Shown here: piece after piece, positions 30,569-38,902 of the stretch | How positions within the stretch are numbered: the stretch's first letter is position 1 | Layout of the letters: each line of letters starts with the position of its first letter | Origin: Streptomyces diacarni | Lineage (GTDB): Bacteria > Actinomycetota > Actinomycetes > Streptomycetales > Streptomycetaceae | Length of the DNA stretch: 64,000 bases | Assembly (NCBI RefSeq): GCF_003323715.1 | Contig: NZ_QOIN01000026.1 | Location: forward strand, 1 to 64,000 | Direction: 5' to 3' | Notes under the pieces: generated by a model | Databases searched by the model: none | The model's input: only the letters and a program-made list of their open reading frames with translations | What the model was told of the DNA's origin: nothing | Position numbers and translations under genes: made by a program

Positions 30569-32440
30569 ATGCAGCAGGAGCCCACCACCCGCAGACGCGT
30601 CATCGCTGCCGCGGCGGGCGTCGCGGCGGCAGTCGGTGCCACGGCCCCCTCGGCATCGGCGGCGTCGACGACTGCCTCGTCGGCCGCGAGCCTCGCAGGC
30701 CACTCGGGAGCCGCCGGATCCTCGCCGCACGGATCGTCGTCCGCCGTCCGCGCCCGCGCGGCGGCCCTGCTGCGCCGCATGAGCCTCGAGGAGAAGATCG
30801 GGCAGCTGTTCGTCGTCGAGATCTACGGGCAGAGGGCGGAGACCGAGCACGCCAGGAACCGCGAACTCTACGGAGTCTCGACCCCCGCAGAGGTGATCGA
30901 GAAGTACCGTCCGGGCGGCGTCATCTACTTCGACGCGCGTCGGGGCCCGGACAACGTCCGTGAGCCGCGCCAGATCGCGCGGCTGTCCAACGGGCTGCAG
31001 CGGGCGGCCGTGCGGGGCGGCGCCCGCGTACCCCTCCTGGTCTCCATCGACCAGGAGGGAGGCAGCGTCGTCTACCGGATGCTGGAGCCCGCCACCCAGC
31101 TCCCCGGCAACATGGCGCTGGCCGCGACCCGGTCCACGCGTGACGCCTACGACAGCGCCGACATCATCGCCGACGAACTCGCCGCCGTCGGCATCAACCA
31201 GAACTACGCGCCGGTCGCGGATGTCAACATCAACCCGGAGAACCCGGTCATCGGCGTGCGCTCGTTCGGCTCGGACACGGATCTGTGCGTCGAGTTCGTC
31301 TCCACGGCCGTCCGTGGATACCACCACGGTGGTGTCGCCAGCGCGGCCAAGCACTTCCCCGGCCACGGGGACACCGATGTCGACAGCCACACGGGGCTTC
31401 CGGAGATCACACACACGCGCGAAGAGCTGGACCGCATCGATCTGCCACCGTTCCGGGCCGCCATCAGGCACGGAGTCGACACGATCATGACGGCCCACAT
31501 CGTCGTCCCCTCACTCGACCCCTCCCGGGTTCCGGCGACCATGTCGCAGCCGATCGTGACCGGACTGCTGCGCGAGGAACTGGGGTTCGACGGGCTCATC
31601 GCCACGGACGCCCTCGACATGGGCGGTGCCACCGCCGACTTCCCTCCCGACGTCGCCCCCGTGCGGGCCCTCCAGGCCGGCTGCGACCAGCTGGTCCTCG
31701 CCCCTCAGCTCGACACCGCCTTCGGCGCCGTACGCGCCGCCGTACGGTCGGGCAAGGTCAGTGAAGAACGACTGGACGCGTCGGTGCGGCGGATTGTGGA
31801 GCACAAGTTGCGCCGCCGCCTGTTCCCGCTGCCGTACGTGAGCGAACGACGCGCCGCGCGGACAGTCGGCAGCAGAGGGCACAGGGCGCGGGCGCGCGAG
31901 ATCACCGAACGGTCGATCACCCTGCTCCGCAACGAGAGCGGCGCCCTTCCCCTGCCCAGCTCCTCCAGCACGGTCCTGGTCGCCGGCTGGGGCACCTCTC
32001 CCCTCGCCGATCTCGCCCGCGCGATCGGCACCCGGCGCGGCCAGCGGACAACCACCCTGGAGACCGGGACCGCACCGAACTCCGCCACGATCGCCCAGGC
32101 CACGGAGGCCGCGCGCACCCACGACGTCACCGTCGTACTCGCCAACGCGGCCGCAGCGGGCAAGGAGGGCGGGGCCGCCCAGGCGAAGCTGATCGAGTCC
32201 CTCGTCACCACAGGGAGACGCGTCATCGTCGCCGGCGTGCGCCTCCCCTACGACATCCGCCGCTTCCCCGGCATCCCCGCCTACCTGGCGACCTACTCCT
32301 ACACCGCCCCCTCCATGACGGCCCTGGCCCGCGTCCTCTACGGCGAGACCCGCCCCCACGGCAAGCTCCCCGTCACCATCCCCCACCTCGACTCCCCCGA
32401 CCGCCCCCTCTACCCCTTCGGCCACGGCCTCCACTACTGA
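30569..32440 (+). CDS. Exported GH3 beta-N-acetylhexosaminidase
   Basis: A 623-residue glycoside hydrolase family 3 enzyme. A Tat-type signal (TRRRVIAAAAGVAAAVGATA, then PSASA) is followed by a Ser/Ala-rich linker. The catalytic TIM barrel contains KIGQLFVVEIYGQ, LLVSIDQEGGSVVYR, the NagZ-type loop KHFPGHGDTDVDSHTGLPEI with its His/Asp acid-base dyad, and IATDALDMGGA with the nucleophile Asp. A C-terminal GH3_C domain (SITLLRNESGALPLP to YPFGHGLHY) follows. The dyad loop marks N-acetylglucosaminidases that act on chitin or peptidoglycan fragments outside the cell. ATG 30569 is preceded by GTGAGGAG; earlier in-frame codons lack a signal peptide. Confidence 0.92.
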   Translation: MQQEPTTRRRVIAAAAGVAAAVGATAPSASAASTTASSAASLAGHSGAAGSSPHGSSSAVRARAAALLRRMSLEEKIGQLFVVEIYGQRAETEHARNRELYGVSTPAEVIEKYRPGGVIYFDARRGPDNVREPRQIARLSNGLQRAAVRGGARVPLLVSIDQEGGSVVYRMLEPATQLPGNMALAATRSTRDAYDSADIIADELAAVGINQNYAPVADVNINPENPVIGVRSFGSDTDLCVEFVSTAVRGYHHGGVASAAKHFPGHGDTDVDSHTGLPEITHTREELDRIDLPPFRAAIRHGVDTIMTAHIVVPSLDPSRVPATMSQPIVTGLLREELGFDGLIATDALDMGGATADFPPDVAPVRALQAGCDQLVLAPQLDTAFGAVRAAVRSGKVSEERLDASVRRIVEHKLRRRLFPLPYVSERRAARTVGSRGHRARAREITERSITLLRNESGALPLPSSSSTVLVAGWGTSPLADLARAIGTRRGQRTTTLETGTAPNSATIAQATEAARTHDVTVVLANAAAAGKEGGAAQAKLIESLVTTGRRVIVAGVRLPYDIRRFPGIPAYLATYSYTAPSMTALARVLYGETRPHGKLPVTIPHLDSPDRPLYPFGHGLHY

Positions 32441-32522
32441 CCCGGGCCACCCACGCCGAACGACGTTGCCGACGCCGCTCCCCCATCCGCTAGGCTAGGC
32501 GCCGCGGATCACCACTCCGCAC

Positions 32523-32595
32523 GCCTCCGTAGCTCAGGGGATAGAGCACCGCTCTCCTAAAGCGGGTGTCGCAGGTTCGAATCCTGCCGGGGGCA
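32523..32595 (+). tRNA. tRNA-Arg (anticodon CCT)
   Basis: Cloverleaf with acceptor GCCTCCG/CGGGGGC, D arm GCTC/GAGC, anticodon stem CCGCT/AGCGG around CTCCTAA (anticodon CCT, codon AGG), T arm GCAGG-TTCGAAT-CCTGC, discriminator A at 32595. AGG is a rare codon in high-GC genomes. Followed at once by a terminator. Confidence 0.95.
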
Positions 32596-32601
32596 CACGG
32601 G

Positions 32602-32643
32602 AAAGGGCCGGTTCAGCGGAGCGTTTCGCTGGGCCGGCCCTTT
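32602..32643 (+). terminator. Terminator of tRNA-Arg
   Basis: AAAGGGCCGG (32602-32611) pairs with CCGGCCCTTT (32634-32643), and inside it CAGCG pairs with CGCTG. The stem ends in a short T-run, starting 7 nt after the tRNA. Confidence 0.9.
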
Positions 32644-32914
32644 GTGCGGTCGGCGTCGCAGCGGGGTCCCTCCCGGTGGGCGGCTGCGAGCGCTCCTCTC
32701 CGGGGGCGTCCCCTACACGGCTGGTGGATCCGCGAGGCCCGGCTGCGCTCGGCAGGTGGTGGTTGTGCTGGTCACGCGTGAGGGAGCACCGTTCGGCCGG
32801 GCGGATCTCGATTTACGGTCGGTTTGGTTTAGCGCACAACCGTGCCGCGGTCACGCTGGTCTTGCTTGCACGATCTGCGCCCAGCGCAGGAACAACAGCA
32901 CAGGGAGACGCACA

Positions 32915-33718
32915 GTGCGAGTCGCTGCCATACGCCGTACCGTCCTGACCGCTTCCGCGGTCTCCGTCGCGCTTTTGGTCACCGGATGCGGTGGCGACGC
33001 AGAGAGCGGTGGGGGCAAGGAGGCGCGCGGCGACGCGGGGGCCAAGAAGCCGGTGGCGAAGGCGCTCACGGCCGGCGAGTTGGAGAAGCGCGTCGTCGCC
33101 GAGGGCGATGTCAAAGACCACGAGGTCAAAAAACCGGGCAAGAAAGACGTGTTCGAGCCCGGCTCCGTCTCTGCCGAGAGGGCCGAGTGCAAGCCCGTCG
33201 CCCAGGTGTTGTCGGCCCTGCCGGCTGGTGAGCCGACGGCACGTGTCCAGCGACTCGTGGTCCATGAGGCCGATACCGCCAAGAAGGACCTGCCCTCCAC
33301 GGACGAGATGGCGGACATGAAGGAGGGCGAGGCGGAGGAGGCGATGCTCGACTCACTCGACATCACCAAGACGCTGACCTCCCTGTGGTCCTACGACGCC
33401 GACGGCGCCGAGCAGGCCCTTGCGACGCTGCGGAAGGCAGGTAAGAAGTGCGCCGGGGGCTTCGCCATGACGGCCGACGGAGACAAGCAGCAGGTCACCA
33501 AGATCAGCGTGGAAAAGCTCTCCGCGGGTGAGGACGCCGTGGCGTGGACCGTGGGGACGAAGCAGGACGGTACCGCTGCCGACACCAAGGTCGTCGTCTT
33601 CCGGCAGGGCACCACTCTGGCAGGGTTCTCGTCCTTCAACATCGCGGCGATCACCCGGGGTGAGGCGTTCGAGCAGCCGACCGCCGTCATCGAAGCGCAG
33701 GAGGCCAAGCTGGGCTGA
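32915..33718 (+). CDS. Secreted lipoprotein, function unknown
   Basis: A 267-residue lipoprotein. The signal VRVAAIRRTVLTASAVSVAL followed by LVTGC has a lipobox (LVTGC) with Cys25 as the lipidated residue. A short Gly/Lys-rich linker leads into one domain of about 220 residues with conserved-looking ALTAGELEKRVVAEGDVKDH, SAERAECKPVAQVLSALPAG and KKCAGGFAMTADGD; two Cys in this domain (in AECKP and KKCAGG) may pair. Similar lipoproteins, with a PknH-sensor-like layout, are common in Streptomyces, but this is only an impression. GTG 32915 follows GGGAG with good spacing. Confidence 0.75.
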   Translation: MRVAAIRRTVLTASAVSVALLVTGCGGDAESGGGKEARGDAGAKKPVAKALTAGELEKRVVAEGDVKDHEVKKPGKKDVFEPGSVSAERAECKPVAQVLSALPAGEPTARVQRLVVHEADTAKKDLPSTDEMADMKEGEAEEAMLDSLDITKTLTSLWSYDADGAEQALATLRKAGKKCAGGFAMTADGDKQQVTKISVEKLSAGEDAVAWTVGTKQDGTAADTKVVVFRQGTTLAGFSSFNIAAITRGEAFEQPTAVIEAQEAKLG

Positions 33719-33732
33719 CGCGTTCGCCCGGT

Positions 33733-33771
33733 GCGTGCACCCGCGTGGGCAGGGACCCGGCGGGTGCGCGC
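33733..33771. terminator. Hairpin between convergent lipoprotein and ArsR genes
   Basis: GCGTGCACCCG (33733-33743) and CGGGTGCGCGC (33761-33771) form an 11-bp stem with one G-T pair. It lies between convergent genes. Confidence 0.55.
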
Positions 33772-33860
33772 ATCGGCTCGAGTGCGGAACTGGCGCTTTC
33801 TCGGTGTCCGGTGACTTCTTCGGCGCTCCTCGGGTCGTGGGCGGTCGTGCGCGAAGGGGG

Positions 33861-34907
33861 TTACGACTGGTCGTCGTGCTCCTGGGTGAGGTTCCCGGGC
33901 AGGGGGAGGGCTGCCGCGAGATGGCGTGCTCCTTCGGGCGTGAGAACGAGAGCTCTGGGGCGGCGGCCCGGGGTCAGCCACCGTTGGGTGAGGAGCGCTG
34001 TGAGAAGGGCAGCTCCCAGGCGGCCCGCCAGATGGTGACGCTGCTCCGTCCAGTCCAGACAGAACCGCAGCAAGGGACGTCGAGTGGGGCAGGACGGGGT
34101 GGCCGTTTCCGAGAGATCGACGCCCAGACAGGCGAACACCTCCTTGGCGGTGGTTCCCAGTTCGTAGGGGTGGGCGGGGAGCGGGGCGGAGAGAGGGTCG
34201 TGGGGACGGCGGTGGGTGTCGGGGATGGCGTCGGCGGGGTGCAGGGCGTCGGCCGCGACCAGTGCTGCGGTCACCTGGACGCCCAGGTCTCCCGCGAGGT
34301 GGTCGTAGCAGGTCCGTGCCCGGCGCAGCGCTGTTGCGCGGGGGTGAGCGCGCAGGGAGCGGGCCGGGCGGGGCAAGGCGAGCGCTGTGAGAGCTTCCAG
34401 CGCTGTGGCGACCTCCGGGCCGGTGAGGCGGTAGTAGCGGTGCCTGCCCGACTTCTCCACCGTCACCAGGCCCCCTTCGCGCAGTTTCGCCAGGTGCGCG
34501 CTCGCCGTCTGCGCGGAGACGCCCGCCTCGTCGGCCAGTACGGAGGCAGGGAGCGACCTGCCGTCCGCCAGGGCCATCAGGGCTCGGGCACGGGCCGGGT
34601 CGGCGAACAGGGCCGCCGCGGTGGCCGGATCCGCCTCACCGCGGGGCGCGGATTCGGGCGTACGGATGCCGCAGTGGGTGGCGCGGACGCCACTGCTGCG
34701 GGTGGGTGGGGACGCGGGAGTGTCGCCGCAGGGCGACGGCGTGGACGGGGCGTCGTCACAACGGTGCGTGGCGAGTTCGTCTTCCGGGGAGCGCGTGCAG
34801 GGCTTCCCTTCCGGCGGTGGAGTCGGAGGGCGCGTAGGCACGGTGGGGCGCCGCGGTGGGGGGTGGTTGTTGGCCGTCGTCATGGAGCGGGTGTGAGGTG
34901 AGGACAC
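33861..34907 (-). CDS. ArsR-family transcriptional regulator
   Basis: A 348-residue regulator. The first 90 residues are Pro/Thr-rich and probably not conserved. A winged HTH of the ArsR type follows: DPATAAALFADPARARALMA, LADEAGVSAQTASAHLAKLR and EGGLVTVEKSGRHRYYRLTG. The C-terminal 170 residues (RTCYDHLAGDLGVQVTAALV, PLLRFCLDWTEQRHHLAGRL) form the extra domain seen in the long ArsR/DUF group of Streptomyces. Metal-binding Cys of the classic ArsR box are absent, so a small organic ligand or redox signal is likely. Either GTG 34907 or ATG 34883 may be the start. It diverges from an internally deleted MFS gene that it probably once controlled. Confidence 0.8.
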   Translation of the reverse strand: MSSPHTRSMTTANNHPPPRRPTVPTRPPTPPPEGKPCTRSPEDELATHRCDDAPSTPSPCGDTPASPPTRSSGVRATHCGIRTPESAPRGEADPATAAALFADPARARALMALADGRSLPASVLADEAGVSAQTASAHLAKLREGGLVTVEKSGRHRYYRLTGPEVATALEALTALALPRPARSLRAHPRATALRRARTCYDHLAGDLGVQVTAALVAADALHPADAIPDTHRRPHDPLSAPLPAHPYELGTTAKEVFACLGVDLSETATPSCPTRRPLLRFCLDWTEQRHHLAGRLGAALLTALLTQRWLTPGRRPRALVLTPEGARHLAAALPLPGNLTQEHDDQS

Positions 34908-34996
34908 TTCGGGCTGGATGGAAGTGTCCGGCGGTCAGGGTGCGGTCGGGGAGGACGGTGCGTCTGCCAGGCGGTGCTCAGGAGGGCTCTCCCCCG

Positions 34997-35338
34997 GTGG
35001 ACCGGTCCCGGTGGGTTCTCGGCGTGATGTGTGCCGGAATGTCCCTGGCGTGGCTCGACGTGGCTGTCGTCGATGCGGCGGGGCTCTTCACGGGCGCTGT
35101 GGTCGCGGTCGCGGTGGGCGCGGTGTCCGCGTGCCGTTCGGGGCTCGTCAGTGGGGCCGGCAACGCGGCCCGGCAGACGGGAACCGCCCTCGGCGTCGCC
35201 GCCTTCGGCACTGCCGCCGGGTCCCCGTGTGCAGCGGAGGCGTTCACGGCCGGGATGCTCCGTCTCGGGCTGCGGGGAGCGGCTTGGGGGTGCGTCGTAC
35301 TCGCCGTGACGACGGTGGCTGTTTCGCGTCGTGGCTGA
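34997..35338 (+). pseudogene. Internally deleted DHA2-type MFS transporter
   Basis: 113 codons join two distant parts of a 14-TM exporter. RSRWVLGVMCAGMSLAWLDV with AVVDAA next is TM1 of a DHA2 carrier (compare RW-VLxVxC-xxxxxLDxTVVNVA). The sequence then continues straight into RSGLVSGAGNAARQTGTALG and VAAFGTAAG, the conserved TM13 motif, and ends with one more helix. Roughly 350-380 residues between are missing with the frame kept, so a deletion removed TM2-TM12. GGAGGG lies 10 nt before GTG 34997, so the stub may still be translated. It diverges from the ArsR gene. Confidence 0.72.
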
Positions 35339-35433
35339 CGCACGCGCGGGTCCCGGCGTGCGGCGGAGCGGAAACCGCACGTGCGTTTCGTTCGGCCGGG
35401 GTAACGGCCGTGGGAGCGGGGTCGGGGCCGGCC

Positions 35434-35853
35434 TCATCCCGCGCCCCGTGCGCGCGTGCTCTCCCGGGGGCCGAGGTTGTGGAGGATCGTCGAGTGCAGG
35501 GCCGCGTGGAGGGCGGCGGCGGGGGTCAGGGACGCCGCTGGGGTGCAGGGGACAGCCCAGTGGGGGCCCGGAGGGTGCAGGCGGCTGCTGGGCGGTACGG
35601 TCACCCAGCTCGCGGTCCCGAGGACTTGGACGGCGGCGAACTCGTTGAAGGACCAGTCGCGGGCGGTGTCCGGCTCGATGAGCCAGTAGAGCCTGCTGCC
35701 GTAGGGGTCACGGATGACGGCTCCGGAGGAGGGGCCGAGCCGTGCCAGTACGCCCTCTCCCAGGTAGGAGGGGACCCTTACGGCGTCCCACCACTCCCCC
35801 GCGGGTAACAGCACGGCATCCAGGCCCTTCGGCAGCGGCCACCATACGGTCAC
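35434..35853 (-). CDS. Conserved small protein of unknown function
   Basis: 139 residues: MTVWWPLPKGLDAVLLPAGE start, then GVLARLGPSSGAVIRDPYGS and RLYWLIEPDTARDW, then a tail with LHAALHSTILHN. I recall this type (short, WxPLPxGxDAV... GAVIxDPYGxRxYWL) from many Streptomyces genomes, often near XRE regulators, without a known function. No membrane or signal segment. GTG 35853 follows CAGGAGAA. A 9-bp repeat array and an inverted repeat lie in its promoter region. Confidence 0.7.
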   Translation of the reverse strand: MTVWWPLPKGLDAVLLPAGEWWDAVRVPSYLGEGVLARLGPSSGAVIRDPYGSRLYWLIEPDTARDWSFNEFAAVQVLGTASWVTVPPSSRLHPPGPHWAVPCTPAASLTPAAALHAALHSTILHNLGPRESTRARGAG

Positions 35854-36175
35854 GGCTTCTCCTGTGCGTCCTGCGCGTCCAGTGCGTCGTGTACGTCCTG
35901 TGCGTCGTGCGCAACGCGCGCTCGTCGCGCGCCGACGGCACTCGGAGTACGGCTAGGCGCCCGAGGGCGCCGAACCGTGGCTCCGCCGACCCTCGAGGCG
36001 CCGACAGTCGTCACTCCGGCAGCGCCCCTCGGTGTCGTGACGGGATCAGCCTGCCGCGAGGATGACGGAAGAAATGTCACCGATGAGTGACACTTTGATC
36101 GCGCACCGTAGTCATCTCGCCCTGAGTTCCGCCGCAGGCTTGCCCGATGGCCCCGTCTTCGCGTGTGTGTGTGCT
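35854..36175. other. Promoter region with a 9-bp repeat array and an inverted repeat
   Basis: 35862-35915 holds six 9-bp units (CTGTGCGTC and variants) ending right at the ribosome binding site of the minus-strand 139-residue gene. TGTCAC-N6-GTGACA lies at 36075-36092 and may be an operator. No gene is visible in the 320 bp. Confidence 0.6.
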
Positions 36176-37423
36176 TCACAGGCCCAGCCAGGCGGCCATG
36201 TTGTCCAACGAGTCGGGGGTGCGGCGGCGCTGCGCCACCAGCCCGTTGATGGTCTCGCGGGCGCCGGGATGGTAGCGCGTCTGCTCAGGGGCCAGTTTGC
36301 GTGCCGTCATGACGGATTCCAGTGCGGCGTCGCAGCGCCCCGTCTCCATCTCGGCGCGGGCGCGGTCGACGTAGAAATGGGCGCGGCGCGACATGGGCCA
36401 GCCGTGCGGCAGGTTCACCTGCCGGGACTTCTCCAGCGCCTTCCCGTAGCGCCGCATCTCCACCTGTGCTGAGACCTCGTGCACGGTGACGTTGGCCGGC
36501 CCGAAGCTGAGCCAGTGGACCCGCGAGGCCTCGCCGGTGCGCTGCGCGTACGAGGCGGCCTCGCGCAGATGGCCCTCGACGGCGTTCGCGTCGTGCGCGC
36601 GGGCCGCGATGACGCTCGCCCCCAGGTGCAGCTGGCCCCGCACGACGAGGGTCTCCCGCGCTTCCCGCTGAGTGCTGTCGGTTTCCGAGAGGGCTCTGTG
36701 GCCCGCTTCGATGAGGCGCAGCCCTACTGTGTGCTCGCCCTCACGGAAGTAGGTCAGCGCGCGCATGTACTGGCGTACGGCGGCCAGCCGCGGGTCGGAG
36801 CCGCGTTCGGCGGCCCAGCCGAGCCGGTCGAGTGCGATGGTCGCCAGGTCGTAGAAACCGAGCTTGGTGGCGATGTCGTGCGCCGTGCGGTAGGCGGAAC
36901 CGAGTGTCTGCCAGAGCGCCGCACTAGGCGCCCGGTGGGCGGCGGAGGTGACTTCCGCGATGAAGGCGGGGAGCGCGTTGCCCGCCTTGCTCAGTTGAGT
37001 GGCACGCACCATGCGGCACAGGTCGTCCGCACGGGAGGCGAGTTCGGCGGGACGGACGTCGTTTCCGCCGCTCCCGTCGCCGTCTCTGCCCCCATTCCCG
37101 TCAGTCCCCGGGGAGTGCACGAACCCGTCTTCGAGGTCGTAGAGGTCCAGGGACTCACGGATGGGCCGGATCAGGGCGGCGAGCCTGTCCTGCTGGAGCT
37201 CGGTGACGTAGGGCTGTCCGGTCAGCACGGTGACGTCGATCCGCAGCAGCCGCGCCACCGCCGAGATCAGGTCGGGTGACGCGTTCTTGCGGCCTTCCTC
37301 GACCTGTCGTAACAGGCTGTAGGAATAGGGGATCTGGGCGGCCAGACCACGCTGGGTCAGTCCGGCCAGTTTGCGTTGATGGGCGATACGGACGCCCGCG
37401 TGTTCTTCCTTCAGCCCGCGCAT
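36176..37423 (-). CDS. XRE-family regulator with TPR-like C-terminal domain
   Basis: A 415-residue regulator. Residues 8-65 are a Cro/XRE HTH: RIAHQRKLAGLTQRGLAAQI then PYSYSLLRQVEEGRKNASPD. A Gly/Asp-rich linker (about 105-125) leads to about 290 residues of helical hairpins resembling TPRs (AHDIATKLGFYDLATIALDR, REGEHTVGLRLIEAGHRALS, FYVDRARAEMETGRCDAALE). Such XRE-TPR proteins often bind small ligands or peptides. ATG 37423 gives the canonical HTH N-terminus. It diverges from the flavoprotein gene over 203 bp, a pairing I know from many Streptomyces genomes without an assigned role. Confidence 0.85.
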   Translation of the reverse strand: MRGLKEEHAGVRIAHQRKLAGLTQRGLAAQIPYSYSLLRQVEEGRKNASPDLISAVARLLRIDVTVLTGQPYVTELQQDRLAALIRPIRESLDLYDLEDGFVHSPGTDGNGGRDGDGSGGNDVRPAELASRADDLCRMVRATQLSKAGNALPAFIAEVTSAAHRAPSAALWQTLGSAYRTAHDIATKLGFYDLATIALDRLGWAAERGSDPRLAAVRQYMRALTYFREGEHTVGLRLIEAGHRALSETDSTQREARETLVVRGQLHLGASVIAARAHDANAVEGHLREAASYAQRTGEASRVHWLSFGPANVTVHEVSAQVEMRRYGKALEKSRQVNLPHGWPMSRRAHFYVDRARAEMETGRCDAALESVMTARKLAPEQTRYHPGARETINGLVAQRRRTPDSLDNMAAWLGL

Positions 37424-37626
37424 CCGCGACTCCGTTCGACTTTCCCGATGCCCCGGCACGGTACGCACGGCGGCGTGGTGCACCGGATCGCGACCGGGAG
37501 CACCACTCGATCGAGTTCCGTGAAGTTGCGCCGGTGGGACGGGATGTGAGAGAGGCGGACGAGTCGGCGGAAGGGGCGAAGAGGGCGCCAACGGTGCGCT
37601 CCGGGAGTTCATGGTGGGATGCCTCC

Positions 37627-38172
37627 ATGGCCTCACGCGTCCTGTACCTGCTCGCCTGCGCCGCGCCTCCCGTCCTGCGGGTCGCCGATGTCGTCCGGGA
37701 CGCCCGGCGGGCGGGCTGGGACGTGTGCCTGGGCCTCACGCCGACCGCGGCGCACTGGCTCGACGGCCAACTGCCCTCCCTGGAGCACCGTTCCGGCCAC
37801 CCCGTGCGCTCCCGTTACAAGCTGCCCGGAGGACCCGACGTCTGGCCGCCCGCAACGGTGGCGCTGGTGGCACCCGCAACGTTCAACACCGTCAACCAGT
37901 GGGCGCTCGGTCTCACGGACAAGTTCGTCGTCGGTTTCGCCGCCGAGGCGATCGGCAAGGGCATCCCTTTGGTGACGATGCCGTGCGTGAACGCCGCTTA
38001 CGCCAGGCACCCCCAGTTCGCCCGTTCCCTGGAGGTCCTGCGGGGTGCCGGTGTGCGGGTGCTTTACGGGGAGGGCGGTTTCGTTCCCAATCCTCCGGGC
38101 CAGGGCCGTCCCGGCGCGTTCCCGTGGGAGCTCGCCCTGGAGGCCGTGAACCAGGCCGTCGCCGAGACCTGA
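37627..38172 (+). CDS. HFCD-family flavoprotein (PPC decarboxylase-like)
   Basis: A 181-residue flavoprotein of the homo-oligomeric FMN-containing Cys decarboxylase fold (EpiD, MrsD, CoaC). VLYLLACAAPPVLRVADVVR begins the Rossmann fold; VALVAPATFNTVNQWALGLT is the FMN-binding PATxNT signature; MPCVNAAYARHPQF replaces the usual PxMNxxMW motif, keeping the Asn but losing Met/Trp. The substrate-binding changes suggest a different or lost decarboxylase activity. ATG 37627 starts the conserved part. It diverges from the XRE-TPR gene, so the two are probably one regulatory unit. Confidence 0.82.
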   Translation: MASRVLYLLACAAPPVLRVADVVRDARRAGWDVCLGLTPTAAHWLDGQLPSLEHRSGHPVRSRYKLPGGPDVWPPATVALVAPATFNTVNQWALGLTDKFVVGFAAEAIGKGIPLVTMPCVNAAYARHPQFARSLEVLRGAGVRVLYGEGGFVPNPPGQGRPGAFPWELALEAVNQAVAET

Positions 38173-38181
38173 CCCGGCCCC

Positions 38182-38269
38182 GGCCACGTCGAGCGTTATC
38201 GGCGGCCCCGTCGAGCGTTCCCGGCGGCCCCGTCGAGCGTTTCCGGTGGCCGCGTCGAGCGTTATCGGC
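38182..38269. repeat. Four 22-bp tandem repeats
   Basis: Units of 22 bp (GGCCCCGTCGAGCGTTTCCG plus two bases, with minor changes) at 38182, 38204, 38226 and 38248, starting 10 nt after the flavoprotein stop. Each copy holds CGTCGAGCGTT. No hairpin is formed within a unit. Confidence 0.9.
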
Positions 38270-38544
38270 CGGAGGCTCCACCCTCTGACCGACGAGGGCC
38301 GGCCCGACGGCCGCTCCGAGGACCGCTCCTAAGTTCTGTCCTGACCCCTGCCCGAGGGCTGGGCCGGTCCGGTGCGCCTGGCAGATCACCGCTCGGCCCG
38401 GTGCGCCGCCGGTCCCCGGCGCGGCAGGCCCCCGCTCCCGCGCAGCCGCCGACCTCCACCCGGCCGAAGCGTGACAGGTGGCCCGCTCCTGCGCGTTCGG
38501 CGCACGGAGACCTCTGAGGTCGCGGGAAGACCGCGGAGAGACAC

Positions 38545-38597
38545 GGAAGCGCGGGAAGCGCGGGAAGCGCGGGAAGCGTGGGAAGCGCGGGAAGCGC
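38545..38597. repeat. 9-bp tandem repeat (GGAAGCGCG)
   Basis: About six head-to-tail copies of GGAAGCGCG with one change. All frames stay open (Gly-Lys-Arg or Arg-Phe-Pro repeats) but none has a gene context. Confidence 0.9.
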
Positions 38598-38744
38598 ATG
38601 CGTCGCAGCAAGGCCGGAGAACGCGGAAGGCGCGCTCCGGGGACCGAAGGGCCCGGAGCCTCGCCCTGGACCGAGCCGTCACCGCCTCGACCTGGGAAAC
38701 CTGCGGCACGCCGCGACAGGCGCTACCCTCTTGGACAGACGGCT

Positions 38745-38762
38745 TGGGCATACGCCCAAGGC
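38745..38762 (+). promoter_or_regulatory. Palindrome before the TetR/monooxygenase operon
   Basis: CTTGGGC-ATAC-GCCCAAG, a 7-bp inverted repeat with a 4-bp centre, lies about 140 bp before the TetR start. TetR regulators bind such palindromes, so it is a candidate autoregulatory operator. Confidence 0.5.
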
Positions 38763-38902
38763 GACTGACCTGTGTACGTCACCCGGAAGCGTCCGGTCCG
38801 AGCGAACGCCCCGACGCACGGCGCTCACTCGGACCGGGCGGCCGGGCACCGATCCGCTATGCACCCGGCGCACCTCAGCGCCGCGTCAGTGAGGGAGATT
38901 CC

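Larger units (their letters stand above)
38173..38902. other. Long intergenic region rich in short repeats
   Basis: 730 bp between the flavoprotein and the TetR gene. Besides the 22-bp and 9-bp arrays I see no gene. Near 38735-38765 the sequence CTTGGGCATACGCCCAAG is a near-perfect palindrome (CTTGGGC-ATAC-GCCCAAG) about 150 bp before the TetR start and could be its operator. Confidence 0.55.
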
